NCBI RefSeq assembly: GCF_000586555.1
Contig: NZ_AZUC01000050.1
Coordinates: 1 to 32,181 of the forward strand
Source of the DNA: Sporosarcina sp. D27
GTDB taxonomy: Bacteria; Bacillota; Bacilli; Bacillales_A; Planococcaceae
Length of the DNA stretch: 32,181 nt
Reading direction: 5' to 3'
Each line of letters begins with the position of its first letter. Within the stretch, counting starts at the first letter, position 1. The notes beneath the pieces are model-generated. The model saw only the letters and a list, made by a program, of their open reading frames with translations. It made no database searches and had not been told where the DNA came from. Positions 22,665 to 31,153 of the stretch are shown in pieces. A program made the position numbers and the translations under genes.

Positions 22665-23111
22665 ATGAACTACGATATCCGACACGTAAGCGAAACAAAT
22701 AGAAGAGAGATGTTAGCCTTGCGTGTAGCAGAAAATCAGCGTGGCTTCATCGAAACAATAGAAGAATGCTTAGCGGAAGCCGCGCAATGGAAGGAATTTC
22801 GGCCAGTGGGTTTGTATGTCGATAACGTGCCTGTTGGCTTTGCGATGTATGGTTCCTTAAAGGATAGCCAGGGAGGCAATAATCTTTGGATTGATCGGAT
22901 GCTAATTGATGAGCAGTTTCAAAGTAGGGGATTCGGCCGAGTGTTTATGGGACTGCTAATGGAACGGGTGCTGAAGGAATATGGAGAGCAACCGGTTTAC
23001 TTGAGTGTTTATAAAGATAATCGGGGTGCAGTTCACTTGTATGAAACACTCGGTTTCATATCCATCGGTGAATATGATACAGACGGTGAAGAGATAATGC
23101 GTAAGGGCTAG
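22665..23111 (+). CDS. GNAT family N-acetyltransferase (BltD/PaiA-like)
   Basis: A 148-residue GCN5-related acetyltransferase using acetyl-CoA. The acetyl-CoA-binding motif is LWIDRMLIDEQFQSRGFGRVFMGLLMERV (about 73-101), with the pyrophosphate loop QSRGFGR. The C-terminal NRGAVHLYETLGFISIGEYD is also classical. The N-terminus (RREMLALRVAENQRGFIET) resembles polyamine and diamine acetyltransferases of Bacillus, so a polyamine is a reasonable but unproven substrate. The ATG is preceded by AAAAGGAGAAG. About 290 bases of unremarkable sequence separate it from cobT. The lipoprotein gene follows 64 bases later and may be cotranscribed. Confidence 0.9.
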   Translation: MNYDIRHVSETNRREMLALRVAENQRGFIETIEECLAEAAQWKEFRPVGLYVDNVPVGFAMYGSLKDSQGGNNLWIDRMLIDEQFQSRGFGRVFMGLLMERVLKEYGEQPVYLSVYKDNRGAVHLYETLGFISIGEYDTDGEEIMRKG

Positions 23112-23175
23112 TTAATGAGAGCTTGGATAGAATTTCTTACTGAACCGCTAACTGAACGAAGAGAGAAGGGGAGCT

Positions 23176-23994
23176 ATGAAGTACATCTATCTATTCGTAA
23201 TAATAGGCTTGTTGACGGTATTAACTGCCTGCCAATCAAAAGAAGCGGAGCAATTCATCGAGCAGGAAAGCACAGTGGAAGAAGCGCAACAACTAGTCGA
23301 GGAGGCGATGATTGAGAAAGGGCTGACTGTGTCAGCAGGAAAAGTGCAATATGACAATATCGGAAAGTCAGCAGATACGAGCCGAGTTGTGGTCGATTAT
23401 GAAACGGAACATGATCCTGTTTACAAAGGTCGCGCTTTTTTGCGTGTGGATGAGGAGGCAGAGCCTAGAAGGTTTGCCGGTGTGGATCATCTAGGGCTGG
23501 AACGTACGGAAGGCCTTCAGACACTTGGGGATGTGTTAATGGAGAGAATCTCAACTGCAGCCCATCAATCTGCAGTGCCTAAAGTAGAAGAAATAATGAA
23601 GGCAATTCCCGGATTGAGCTGGGAAGAGAGCGAAAAGATTGTCATTAAACAAGTGGAATATGATAAGGAAATGTTACCTGAACTATTGAGGTTGTACGGA
23701 GAAAATCAACTAGCAGACCCATATGAAAAGGAAGCAAAAGAATGGATGGAACAGTATAAGGGGCGTTCAGATAATGATGAAGCTGAAATGTGGCTGACTT
23801 TTAACTACGCTGGTGTAATGACGAATGCACACTTTGAAGATATTTTGAATCGGTTTACTGGATTGGAAGGGACATGGGATGGACCTCTTTATGTAAGGAT
23901 TACCTCAGATCAATTTGATGAGTCCGAGGAACCTATCTACAATAAGTACTCCAACGGAAAGGGATCGAATGTGTTCATTGGGGTCTTTGAGTGA
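23176..23994 (+). CDS. Lipoprotein, possibly DUF1672-like
   Basis: A 272-residue exported lipoprotein. The N-terminal signal peptide has a hydrophobic core (about 4-17) and a lipobox LTAC with the lipidated Cys at 19. The mature part is acidic and contains blocks such as VQYDNIGKSADTSRVVVDYE and GLERTEGLQTLGDVLMERISTAAHQSAVPKVEEI. These recall the DUF1672 lipoproteins of Gram-positive bacteria, but I am not certain of the match. It would sit on the outer face of the membrane; its function is unknown. AAGGGGAG precedes the ATG. Confidence 0.8.
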   Translation: MKYIYLFVIIGLLTVLTACQSKEAEQFIEQESTVEEAQQLVEEAMIEKGLTVSAGKVQYDNIGKSADTSRVVVDYETEHDPVYKGRAFLRVDEEAEPRRFAGVDHLGLERTEGLQTLGDVLMERISTAAHQSAVPKVEEIMKAIPGLSWEESEKIVIKQVEYDKEMLPELLRLYGENQLADPYEKEAKEWMEQYKGRSDNDEAEMWLTFNYAGVMTNAHFEDILNRFTGLEGTWDGPLYVRITSDQFDESEEPIYNKYSNGKGSNVFIGVFE

Positions 23995-24088
23995 TGATTT
24001 GCATGACGGCACGCCACATGCATGTACAAAATTTAGGAGGAGATACGGGGGGACCTTCCATCAAGCATCCATGGATAAATATAATTAA

Positions 24089-24137
24089 AAGCAACTTTCC
24101 TGCAATGAAAAAGACGCAGGAAGGTTGCTTATTTTTC
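24089..24137 (+). terminator. Terminator after the lipoprotein gene
   Basis: AAGCAACTTTCCTGC and GCAGGAAGGTTGCTT pair with one mismatch around a loop, followed by ATTTTTCTT. The roughly 90 bases between the lipoprotein stop and this hairpin are non-coding. Confidence 0.8.
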
Positions 24138-24290
24138 TTGAAACGATGCACAGATTGGAGCCGAAGCAGTGCTGGAATCCCTCAACACAGCTAAATTAAA
24201 TTGCAGAGCTCTATATATGCTTCGAAAATGATATCAATTTGTTAATTGAACAGTGTTTGGGACTGTGCGATGTCCCGTGTTACTTAGTTT

Positions 24291-25061
24291 TTAAGCTCCC
24301 AACACTAAATATACCAGCATATAGACGGACGAAACGATAGTGATAATTGCGATCAGTAACTTTAACTGTGGTATCGGAACTTTGTTTGCAATCCGTGTTC
24401 CTGTCAGAATTCCGATGATTGTACCAAGCAAGCTGGCAACAATCATCACGGTAATTGAGTCAGTATTAGCTCGGGAGAAGTATCCCGCCATGGAAGGGAT
24501 AGCTATAATGACGGAGTTTAAGAGACTCACGCCGACTGCCACTCTAATATTGACTCCAAGACTCGCTAGCAAAGGTACTAATAATATTGGTCCGCCAGCC
24601 CCTGTTAGCGCGCAGATGACTGCTGTCAAAAATCCAAGTAGCATCACGAATAGGCGATGATCCAACAGGGATGAACGTTTTTGTTCAGTCTCGCCTCGGT
24701 TTTTCTTGAACAGAATGGATAGCCCCGCGAGCAGGACGAATAGATAAAGGAAAAGCTTTACTAGAAAATCGGAAGTTAAGACATTGATTTGGACACCCAA
24801 AAAAGCTCCAGGCAGGCTGCCGATACTTAAAAATAAGGCAAGCTTCAAATCCATTTGTTTCATCTTCCAATAAGAGTAGGCTCCGAGTACGCCCGAGACT
24901 GCAAACGCCAAAAAACTTAGTGCAAGAGAGTCGTGTACTGGCATGTGTAAAAAACCGACATAAATTAATGGCAATAGGAAGCCGGCAATCCCGGATATCC
25001 CTAAAAAGATGCCAATCACTAAGTTGGCAAGTAAGACGATACAAAAAAGAAAAATGGACAT
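24291..25061 (-). CDS. TSUP (TauE/SafE) family permease
   Basis: A 256-residue membrane protein of the TSUP family with about eight hydrophobic segments. The N-terminal half has the GISGIAGFLLPLIYVGFLHMPVHDSLALSFLAF pattern and the C-terminal half the duplicate GAGGPILLVPLLASLGVNIRVAVGVSLL. TSUP members move sulfite, sulfoacetate, organosulfonates or other small anions; the substrate here is unknown. The ATG follows GAGGTC. It begins 38 bases after the amidohydrolase stop and is the last gene of the riboswitch-controlled operon, so its cargo may be a product of purine breakdown. A weak GGGAC/GTCCC hairpin downstream (around 24258-24276) may end the operon. Confidence 0.88.
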   Translation of the reverse strand: MSIFLFCIVLLANLVIGIFLGISGIAGFLLPLIYVGFLHMPVHDSLALSFLAFAVSGVLGAYSYWKMKQMDLKLALFLSIGSLPGAFLGVQINVLTSDFLVKLFLYLFVLLAGLSILFKKNRGETEQKRSSLLDHRLFVMLLGFLTAVICALTGAGGPILLVPLLASLGVNIRVAVGVSLLNSVIIAIPSMAGYFSRANTDSITVMIVASLLGTIIGILTGTRIANKVPIPQLKLLIAIITIVSSVYMLVYLVLGA

Positions 25062-25099
25062 AAGTTAGACCTCGATTATTCTTAACCCTATGAAATGGG

Positions 25100-26449
25100 T
25101 TATATATTTGCTCGATTTGCAAGTTCTTTCATTGCAAGTTTGCTTTCGTATACTATTTTCTCTTCATCCATTGTAAGGACTTGTCTGTCTTTCATCAATA
25201 GTTTTCCATCGACGATTGAATCTGTTACGTCCCGGCTTGTTACAACTTCAATCAGCGTATTTAGTAAATTGTGGGTCGGTTGGATATGGGGTTGATCGAC
25301 ATCTATGAGGATGAGATCCCCTTTTTTGCCGATTTCCAACGTTCCTAATTGGTCTTCCCGAAGCATCGCCTTTGCTCCTCCTAAAGTTGCCATTTCCAAT
25401 AGAGTTTTTGAAGGCATGACGACAGGGTCGAAAATAGGAGCACCGAAAGACGAACGCATTAGTGATTTGAACACTCGCATCTGATCGAACAAGTTTAAAC
25501 CGGAATGCCCAGCACCATCGGTTCCAAGACTGACTGTTATTTCTTTTTGTAATAATTGAGGGGTATTCGGGACCCCTTTTCCAGAATTACTGACAGGACT
25601 ATGGGCAACTTTACATTGATAATCTCTGATGATTTCCATTTCGTTTGCAGAAAGAAGAATGCTGTGAGCTCCTAAGAAGCGCTCATCCAGTACACCTAAA
25701 GATTCCAAGTACTCGTATGGCCGCATTTTGTAATTTTCAAGACAATAACCGATTTCATTTGTATATTCGTTCATATGGGATTGTACACCGGTAGAGCAAG
25801 CCTTTGCCGTTTTAAATACTTCTTGGATTAGATCAGGCGTGCAAGAAATGATAGAGCGCAGGGAAAACCAAACGTCTAATCTCCCATCGCCAGATCCGTT
25901 GAACTCGTTGAACAATTGACGATTGAGGTTAATGTTTTCTGCGATAGATAACTTCATATCTGTGGGAATCTCTTTGCCACTATCCATCGTTGAAGACGTA
26001 ATGACTCCGCGCAAACCGGATTCCAAGACCGATTCAGCCACCTTATGCATATGCCGCCCACCTGCATCGATGAAAGAGGTGGTTCCGGATTTGATCATCT
26101 CTAGGCAACTTAGTTGGGAACTGATGCGTACGTCCTTTTCCTGAAGACGACTTTCAAAAGGAACCATGATCCGTGTCCAAATCATCGGCAATTCATCTGC
26201 TATCCGCCCTCTTAAAAGTTGCTGGCACGTGTGAGTGTGGGCATCGATGAGACCCGGCATCGCGAATTTACCTTTCGCATCCACGGTTTCAGTCGCTGTG
26301 AAGGATTCCGAAACTGTTGACGTGTCTCCGATATCGACAATGGTTTGATCTTTTATCACAATAGCTTGGTTATGTATGACTTGAAAGTCAGGGGCCAGTA
26401 GGGAACAATTTTTAACAATCAGATCCGCATGTTCTTCTCTTTTCTGCAT
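25100..26449 (-). CDS. TRZ/ATZ-type amidohydrolase, probable purine-type deaminase
   Basis: A 449-residue metal-dependent hydrolase of the amidohydrolase superfamily, the group that contains guanine deaminase, cytosine deaminase, SAH deaminase and s-triazine hydrolases. Metal and catalytic residues are complete: H71 and H73 (HTHT), H225 and E228 (SHMNE), H262 (AHS) and D311 (LGTDG). An N-terminal beta-sandwich (VDAKGKFAMPGLID) and its C-terminal counterpart (GDLILID) frame the barrel. No other zinc ligands are missing. The ATG is preceded by GAGGACT. It starts 30 bases after the small membrane gene, in an operon under a guanine riboswitch. A purine or purine-derivative deaminase is therefore the best guess, although the sequence is not that of a standard guaD. 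Confidence 0.88.
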   Translation of the reverse strand: MQKREEHADLIVKNCSLLAPDFQVIHNQAIVIKDQTIVDIGDTSTVSESFTATETVDAKGKFAMPGLIDAHTHTCQQLLRGRIADELPMIWTRIMVPFESRLQEKDVRISSQLSCLEMIKSGTTSFIDAGGRHMHKVAESVLESGLRGVITSSTMDSGKEIPTDMKLSIAENINLNRQLFNEFNGSGDGRLDVWFSLRSIISCTPDLIQEVFKTAKACSTGVQSHMNEYTNEIGYCLENYKMRPYEYLESLGVLDERFLGAHSILLSANEMEIIRDYQCKVAHSPVSNSGKGVPNTPQLLQKEITVSLGTDGAGHSGLNLFDQMRVFKSLMRSSFGAPIFDPVVMPSKTLLEMATLGGAKAMLREDQLGTLEIGKKGDLILIDVDQPHIQPTHNLLNTLIEVVTSRDVTDSIVDGKLLMKDRQVLTMDEEKIVYESKLAMKELANRANI

Positions 26450-26479
26450 GATAGTCCTCCATGATTTTTTTTGGGTGCA

Positions 26480-26932
26480 TCATTCAAACGTATTTGTCAC
26501 ATTCAAAAAAACTTCGGCAAACGTAGCCTGTATAAGGAAAGTACCTGTAAAGACCAAGATAGCGACGATTACCATTTTCCAACTTTGGCTAATGAATGAC
26601 TTGAAGTCGAGTCCTATTCCAGCAAGGGTCCCGACAATTGTAATCGGAGCCATGAAAGAAATTTTAGCTGTAGCATCAATAATTGGCTGGGCAATCGGTG
26701 ATATAGGGCTTGCCACAACCATTCCAGTTAACACGACATAGACGATAGGTGGAATTTTTAAAGGGATCAGCTTTCCTAATGAAATACCGACAAACGCAAT
26801 GGCAGACAATGTGAGTACACCCGGAATAGATTCTGTAATGGACACATTGTTGCCGATTAGGTTCGCCATGAGCGTCGTAACGACTGAGGTCAGGATAAGG
26901 GAAAGAGTCCAGTTACGCATATTCATAGCCAT
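26480..26932 (-). CDS. Small membrane protein paired with DUF3100 protein
   Basis: A 150-residue hydrophobic protein with four to five membrane segments. It has no family that I can name. The C-terminal part (GIGLDFKSFISQSWKMVIVAILVFTGTFLIQ) recalls the last helices of secondary carriers. Its ATG lies one base after the DUF3100 stop, and its AAGGAGGAG site lies inside the end of that gene, so the two are translationally coupled. This suggests a two-subunit or split transporter. The riboswitch upstream points to a purine-related substrate. Confidence 0.8.
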   Translation of the reverse strand: MAMNMRNWTLSLILTSVVTTLMANLIGNNVSITESIPGVLTLSAIAFVGISLGKLIPLKIPPIVYVVLTGMVVASPISPIAQPIIDATAKISFMAPITIVGTLAGIGLDFKSFISQSWKMVIVAILVFTGTFLIQATFAEVFLNVTNTFE

Positions 26933-26933
26933 G

Positions 26934-27794
26934 TTAAGCTCCTCCTTTTACTTTATGTCTTTTGAGGAAACTAGGAAATCCACCTGAAAGCTTTGGCTCC
27001 AGAAAGTAATACAATTTCTTTGTAAGTGGAAGAGAAATGAACAAAGTAAAATAAATTCCTACAATGGCAGACAACATATCACTTGCTCCTGCCAGCATGA
27101 CAATCTGATCAGCGTATTCAGGATAGATAGTTGCAAGTGTACCTGACGCAGCCGCCATCATCACGCCACTCCCGATTCCGCAAGCCATCGCAAGTGCCAA
27201 CGGGTGAAAAAAGTTAAACGATGCGACAAAGCTTGCTAAAAATCCGATATAGACAGTACCTATTAAAAAACCGATGATGTATATGGAAAGGGCACCTCTT
27301 GCTTCGGGGGAATCAGAACCGTAAATATGACAAATCAAACCATAATCCTTATCCCGGCACGTTGAACTCGTTGCACCAATTGCTTCTTTTTTGATGCCGA
27401 GCAGCAATGCTACAGGTAATGCGAGCAATATTGTTCCGACATGACCGAGCTCTTGGAAAGCTAGTGCCGGTCCAACATTGACTAATTCAGGAAGGTTGGC
27501 ACCCGCTAATACACCGACTTTCGCCATAAAAGGAGTAATCACTACGAGCACTAGTGAGGAGGCCTTTTTTGCTTCCTTCTTTGTGAAGAAACGTAAAATA
27601 TCCTTTCCAAGTAACACACTGATCACAATTGCAAAAAGCATAGGATAAATTACAATTAAAGCGGATCCTAAATGGAAAGTTTTCATTCCGATAAATTCGG
27701 CGATGATGACAATGATGAAAGCCGCTATATATAAGCGAGCATTCTCTTTTAAATTCCCCCATAACGATTGTCGTGGATGTGATGTACTTTCCAT
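26934..27794 (-). CDS. DUF3100 membrane protein, putative purine-related transporter subunit
   Basis: A 286-residue polytopic protein of the DUF3100 family with about eight hydrophobic segments. It is marked by the soluble-looking loop KEAIGATSSTCRDKDYGLICHIYGSDSPEARG (about 136-167) and ACGIGSGVMMAAASGTLATIYPE (about 203-225), both conserved-looking. DUF3100 has no assigned function. The ATG has GAGAGGAAG upstream. It is the first gene of the operon controlled by the guanine riboswitch at 27961-28033, with the terminator about 50 bases before its start. By context it would be switched off when guanine or hypoxanthine is abundant, as expected for purine uptake or salvage. This is inference, not homology to a known purine carrier. 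Confidence 0.85.
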   Translation of the reverse strand: MESTSHPRQSLWGNLKENARLYIAAFIIVIIAEFIGMKTFHLGSALIVIYPMLFAIVISVLLGKDILRFFTKKEAKKASSLVLVVITPFMAKVGVLAGANLPELVNVGPALAFQELGHVGTILLALPVALLLGIKKEAIGATSSTCRDKDYGLICHIYGSDSPEARGALSIYIIGFLIGTVYIGFLASFVASFNFFHPLALAMACGIGSGVMMAAASGTLATIYPEYADQIVMLAGASDMLSAIVGIYFTLFISLPLTKKLYYFLEPKLSGGFPSFLKRHKVKGGA

Positions 27795-27844
27795 TTTACT
27801 CTTCCTCTCTAGTGAATTTTTTCAAATTCTGCATATGAAAATGG

Positions 27845-27874
27845 AAAAAACTCTAGTTTTTTCAACTAGAGTTT
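27845..27874 (-). terminator. Riboswitch expression-platform terminator
   Basis: On the minus strand AAACTCTAGTT and AACTAGAGTTT form a perfect 11-bp stem with a short A-rich loop, followed by TTTC. It lies between the purine aptamer and the DUF3100 start codon and is the likely switching terminator. Confidence 0.85.
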
Positions 27875-27960
27875 GACAGGTGAACAGACTGAGAAAACGA
27901 AAAGAAGGCAAACCATGCACCTCATTTACAAAGTGCGGCTACCTGATCGTTTTTTCGTCA

Positions 27961-28033
27961 TTCTTCGTAGTCAAACTATTTACGGTAGTTTGGTAGAGAC
28001 TTTTGGACCCTATTTCCAAGTTTATACGATGAA
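27961..28033 (-). ncRNA. Guanine-class purine riboswitch aptamer
   Basis: Read on the minus strand, the segment contains the purine aptamer core in order: P1 5' strand TCGTATAA, P2 with arms TTGGA/TCCAA and loop AATAGGG, J2/3 GTCTCTACC, the L3 block ACCGTAAAT between AAACT and AGTTT arms, and GACTACGA closing P1. The base that distinguishes ligands (position 74 in xpt numbering) is C in GACTACG, meaning guanine/hypoxanthine rather than adenine. L2 ends in GG, as required for the kissing-loop contact with CC of L3. A possible TTGACT (-35) lies upstream at 28110-28115. The DUF3100 start codon lies 167 bases downstream, with a terminator between. Confidence 0.93.
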
Positions 28034-28316
28034 ATTGAAATGCGAACTTAATTGGTTGTTAACAACTCATTGTTCGGATAGTAACTAAACTAACCTAATT
28101 TATTTTGAAAGTCAAAGGTTTATTTCATAATAAGACGAAGTATGTGAGTGTTTTTGGATAACGTCAGCCCTTAAAAGAGTGACAACAACCTATAAACCAA
28201 AGGAATATAAAAAAAGAGCGAAGGACAATTGGGTGCATGAATGCTTGTTTGACCAAGGAAATAATTACGAATTGTGCACGAGTTGTTCCTTACACACATT
28301 CGAAAAAGGGAAGCTC
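28034..28316. other. Gap upstream of the riboswitch
   Basis: About 280 bases upstream of the aptamer. It should hold the promoter of the riboswitch operon; a TTGACT hexamer at 28115-28110 (minus) is the best -35, with a weak -10. An unusually open plus-strand frame here runs into the M20 gene in antisense and is not supported as a gene. Confidence 0.4.
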
Positions 28317-28343
28317 CAACAAGTCGAGTTTCTTGACCTGTTG
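28317..28343 (-). terminator. Possible terminator after the M20 amidohydrolase
   Basis: On the minus strand CAACAGGTCAAG and CTCGACTTGTTG pair at 11 of 12 positions around AAA. A T5 run comes only after about ten further bases, so termination strength is uncertain. Confidence 0.45.
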
Positions 28344-28367
28344 AGTGCTCCCTTTGCTTACCTCTTC

Positions 28368-29546
28368 TTATTCACCACAAAGTTCTTCTGCGATATTGAC
28401 AAAATAATTTACACCATACTGCAATGCAGTCTCCTCAATCTTGAATTTCGGATGGTGCAGGGGATAGGCATTGCCAAAGTCTTCATTATGAACACCGATA
28501 AACTGCATAGACGCAGGGACTACTTCCGAATACGCTGCAAAGTCCTCAGCGCCAAACATTGGCTCTGGCAAGTCGATTACGTTCTCTTCTCCGACTAATT
28601 TAGCTGCAGCGCGACGTGTGATTTCCGTTGCTTCTGAGTCATTATGAACGGCAGCACATCCGAGGTCCCATTTGATTTCAGCTTTTGCACCGTGCGTGTT
28701 TGCGATTCCGTTTACCACTTGGTCCAAGTACTCTCGAGCCTGTACGCGAACAACGGGGTCGTGTGAGCGAATTGTTCCACCGAACGATGCACGATCTTCT
28801 ATGACATTCAACGAGTTTCCACAATTGAACTTTGTCACAGTGATGACAGGTGCCTGCAAAATCGGTAATTTACGAGAGACGATCAGTTGAATATTCGTGA
28901 CGATTTCTGCTCCGATAATGAGCGGATCGATTGCAAGCTCCGGAGTGGAAGCATGGCCACCGCGTCCGATGATTTTTACTTCAAAATCATCTCCTGCTGC
29001 ATTCATCTTACCGGCACGCATCGAGAACTTACCTGCGTTTTCGTAAGGATAGACATGTAATGCAAACACGTAATCGACGCCTTCCATGACACCGTGCTCA
29101 ACAAGTTCTTGAGCTCCGCCCGGCGTTACCTCCTCTGCATGTTGGAAGATGAAACGGATCTCTCCGCTGAATTCATCCCGTCTTTCCGACAACGCTTTCG
29201 CAGCACCCATCAGCATAGAAGCATGTGCATCATGACCACAAGCGTGCATCACGCCTGGATTTTGGGATTGGAAGTCGATATCTGTCTCTTCATGGATAGG
29301 CAATGCGTCAATATCTGCGCGGAACGCGATCGTGCGAGATGTTTCAGCAGCAGGTTTCCCGCCTTTTAATACAGCATAGACACTGGTTTTTGTTGGTCGA
29401 GATACTGTAAGTCCAGGAAACTCAGAAACAGTTTTATAAATATAGTCCGATGTTTTATATTCGTGATGGGATAGTTCCGCATTTTCATGTAGATGACGTC
29501 TCCATGAAATGACTTCTTTTTGCAAGGATTCTTGACTTAAAACCAA
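28368..29546 (-). CDS. M20D-type amidohydrolase / N-acyl amino acid hydrolase
   Basis: A 392-residue zinc-dependent M20 peptidase-family amidohydrolase, related to hippurate, N-acyl-amino acid and IAA-amino acid hydrolases, expected in the cytosol. It has FRADIDALPI (75-84), the ligand block MHACGHDAHA (C103, H105), QHAEE (135-139), ALHVYP (H164) and the lid domain from about 180 to 290. GAEDFAAYS near the C-terminus carries a conserved Glu-Asp. The start codon is TTG at 29546, supported by AGGGGG eight bases upstream; no ATG fits better. It follows the YfcC permease by 21 bases, and the two probably take up and hydrolyse the same amide or peptide. Confidence 0.9.
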   Translation of the reverse strand: MVLSQESLQKEVISWRRHLHENAELSHHEYKTSDYIYKTVSEFPGLTVSRPTKTSVYAVLKGGKPAAETSRTIAFRADIDALPIHEETDIDFQSQNPGVMHACGHDAHASMLMGAAKALSERRDEFSGEIRFIFQHAEEVTPGGAQELVEHGVMEGVDYVFALHVYPYENAGKFSMRAGKMNAAGDDFEVKIIGRGGHASTPELAIDPLIIGAEIVTNIQLIVSRKLPILQAPVITVTKFNCGNSLNVIEDRASFGGTIRSHDPVVRVQAREYLDQVVNGIANTHGAKAEIKWDLGCAAVHNDSEATEITRRAAAKLVGEENVIDLPEPMFGAEDFAAYSEVVPASMQFIGVHNEDFGNAYPLHHPKFKIEETALQYGVNYFVNIAEELCGE

Positions 29547-29567
29547 TTGTATAACCCCCTAATTATT

Positions 29568-30989
29568 TTAAAATGGTCCGTAGTTAATGGCTTGAGCAAT
29601 GATGAGGAAAATAACCGTGATCCCTATCTGTATTAATACATATGGGAATACCCATTTGACCCATTGAGTGAACGGAATTCCAGCAATAGCGAGTCCTGCT
29701 AACAGAACGCCGCTCGTTGGAATAATGGTATTCGAGATCCCATCACCCATCTGGAAAGCGAATACCGCAGTTTGTCTTGTAACGCCAATTAAGTCAGCGA
29801 GAGGTGTCATTAGTGGCATCGTTAGAGCTGCTTGACCGCTTCCAGAAGGAACGATGAAGTTGATGACCAACTGCATAAAGAACATTCCGATTGCATTGAT
29901 AGATGCGGGCAATTGGCCAACTAATCCTGCAGAAAAATATAAAATGGTATCTAATAAGCCACCGTCTTTCGTAACGACCAGAATCGTTTGAGCAATCCCG
30001 ATGATTAAAGCCCCAGCTACCATTTCTCGTGCTCCTGATACGAAACCATCTGCCATCTTATTCATAGATAACTTTCCGATAATCCCCATAATAATCGCAC
30101 TGAAAAGGAAGATACCGCCGATTTCACTAATGTACCATCCGAATTTAATGACTCCGACAACTAAGGCGATGAAGTTCGCAAGTAGGACAAGTAAGGCAAG
30201 TAAATGTCTTTTACTCATCTTAAAGTCCATATCGATGGCTACTTGATCTTTCGGATCGAACTTGCCATAGATACCCGCTGCAGGATTCTTCTTAACCTTC
30301 ATCGCATGTCTATAAATGAAGACGACTGTTAGTAGGTAAAAAACAATGAAAATTGCAATGCGTAATCCCATACCGGAATAGATTGGGAGTTCAGCAATGC
30401 TCTGTGCAACAGCTACATTAAATGGATTGGTAATACCTGTAACAAATCCAGTTGCCATAGTTCCAAGCATGACAATGGCGAATCCAGTTAACGCATCCAT
30501 CCTCAGTGCCATCGTCATCGGAACGATGATGGCGATATAGACGAGTGTGTCTTCAGCCGATCCAATTAACGTACCAAGTAACGCGAAAATCAGAACCAAT
30601 AATGGAATCAGGACAATTTCCCGTTTTCCAAAACGTGCTGCGACAACCTTGATGAATGAATCAATCGCCCCTGTTGCTTGCATTATTCCAAGTGCACCAC
30701 CAAAGAGGAACACGAACAAAATAATATGCGCGCCTTCCATCAAACCTACATGCACACTATTAAACATTTGAAGGACGCCAACAGGTGTGTTGTCTACAAA
30801 TTCAAATGAGTTAGCATCCACAAGTGTCCGACCATCTTGTTCAATTCGATCATAATGACCCGCCGGCACGATATAAGTAAGGACGGTCATAATGACAATG
30901 ACGATGAACATAAGTGCAAATGCATTCATCCCTTTTTCCGGAGTTTCTTGTTCTTGATGATTCAAGTAATCTTTCGTTGGCTTAGTCAT
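29568..30989 (-). CDS. YfcC family (DcuC/AbgT-like) permease
   Basis: A 473-residue inner-membrane permease with about twelve hydrophobic segments, YfcC family in the ion-transporter superfamily. Landmarks are FALMFIVIVIMTVLTYIVPAGHYDR near the N-terminus, LGTLIGSAEDTLVYIAI (about 140-160), GITNPFNVAVAQSIAELP, and the re-entrant INFIVPSGSGQAALTMPLMTPLADLIGVTRQ (about 378-410). The start chosen is the ATG at 30989 after a G7 run; eleven upstream codons have no separate ribosome site. The M20 hydrolase follows in the same operon, as in AbgT-type systems for N-acyl amino acids. A cre-type palindrome lies about 165 bases upstream. Confidence 0.9.
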   Translation of the reverse strand: MTKPTKDYLNHQEQETPEKGMNAFALMFIVIVIMTVLTYIVPAGHYDRIEQDGRTLVDANSFEFVDNTPVGVLQMFNSVHVGLMEGAHIILFVFLFGGALGIMQATGAIDSFIKVVAARFGKREIVLIPLLVLIFALLGTLIGSAEDTLVYIAIIVPMTMALRMDALTGFAIVMLGTMATGFVTGITNPFNVAVAQSIAELPIYSGMGLRIAIFIVFYLLTVVFIYRHAMKVKKNPAAGIYGKFDPKDQVAIDMDFKMSKRHLLALLVLLANFIALVVGVIKFGWYISEIGGIFLFSAIIMGIIGKLSMNKMADGFVSGAREMVAGALIIGIAQTILVVTKDGGLLDTILYFSAGLVGQLPASINAIGMFFMQLVINFIVPSGSGQAALTMPLMTPLADLIGVTRQTAVFAFQMGDGISNTIIPTSGVLLAGLAIAGIPFTQWVKWVFPYVLIQIGITVIFLIIAQAINYGPF

Positions 30990-31035
30990 AATATCCCCCC
31001 CAGGATAACGAAAATGTGACATGCATTGAATCTAT

Positions 31036-31063
31036 CCTATTATCAAATTTTTTAGATAATAGG
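31036..31063. promoter_or_regulatory. Inverted repeat in the yfcC-type gene leader
   Basis: CCTATTATC and GATAATAGG are perfect 9-base arms around a ten-base A/T-rich spacer. It lies about 47 bases before the permease start codon. It may be an operator for a specific regulator or a 5' stabilising hairpin. Confidence 0.5.
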
Positions 31064-31153
31064 TATTGTTTGACTTACATGAACGCCATTAAAAACTTTG
31101 TTGTTTGGAGAACAACATCTAAGGAAGTTCTCGTGTTCATCTACTGTCTTTTT

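Noticed and set aside
28179..28598. Open plus-strand frame with a CxxC-like pair overlapping the M20 hydrolase gene in antisense
   Set aside because: No ribosome site, no recognisable family, and over half of it is antisense to a well-supported gene that also explains the composition.
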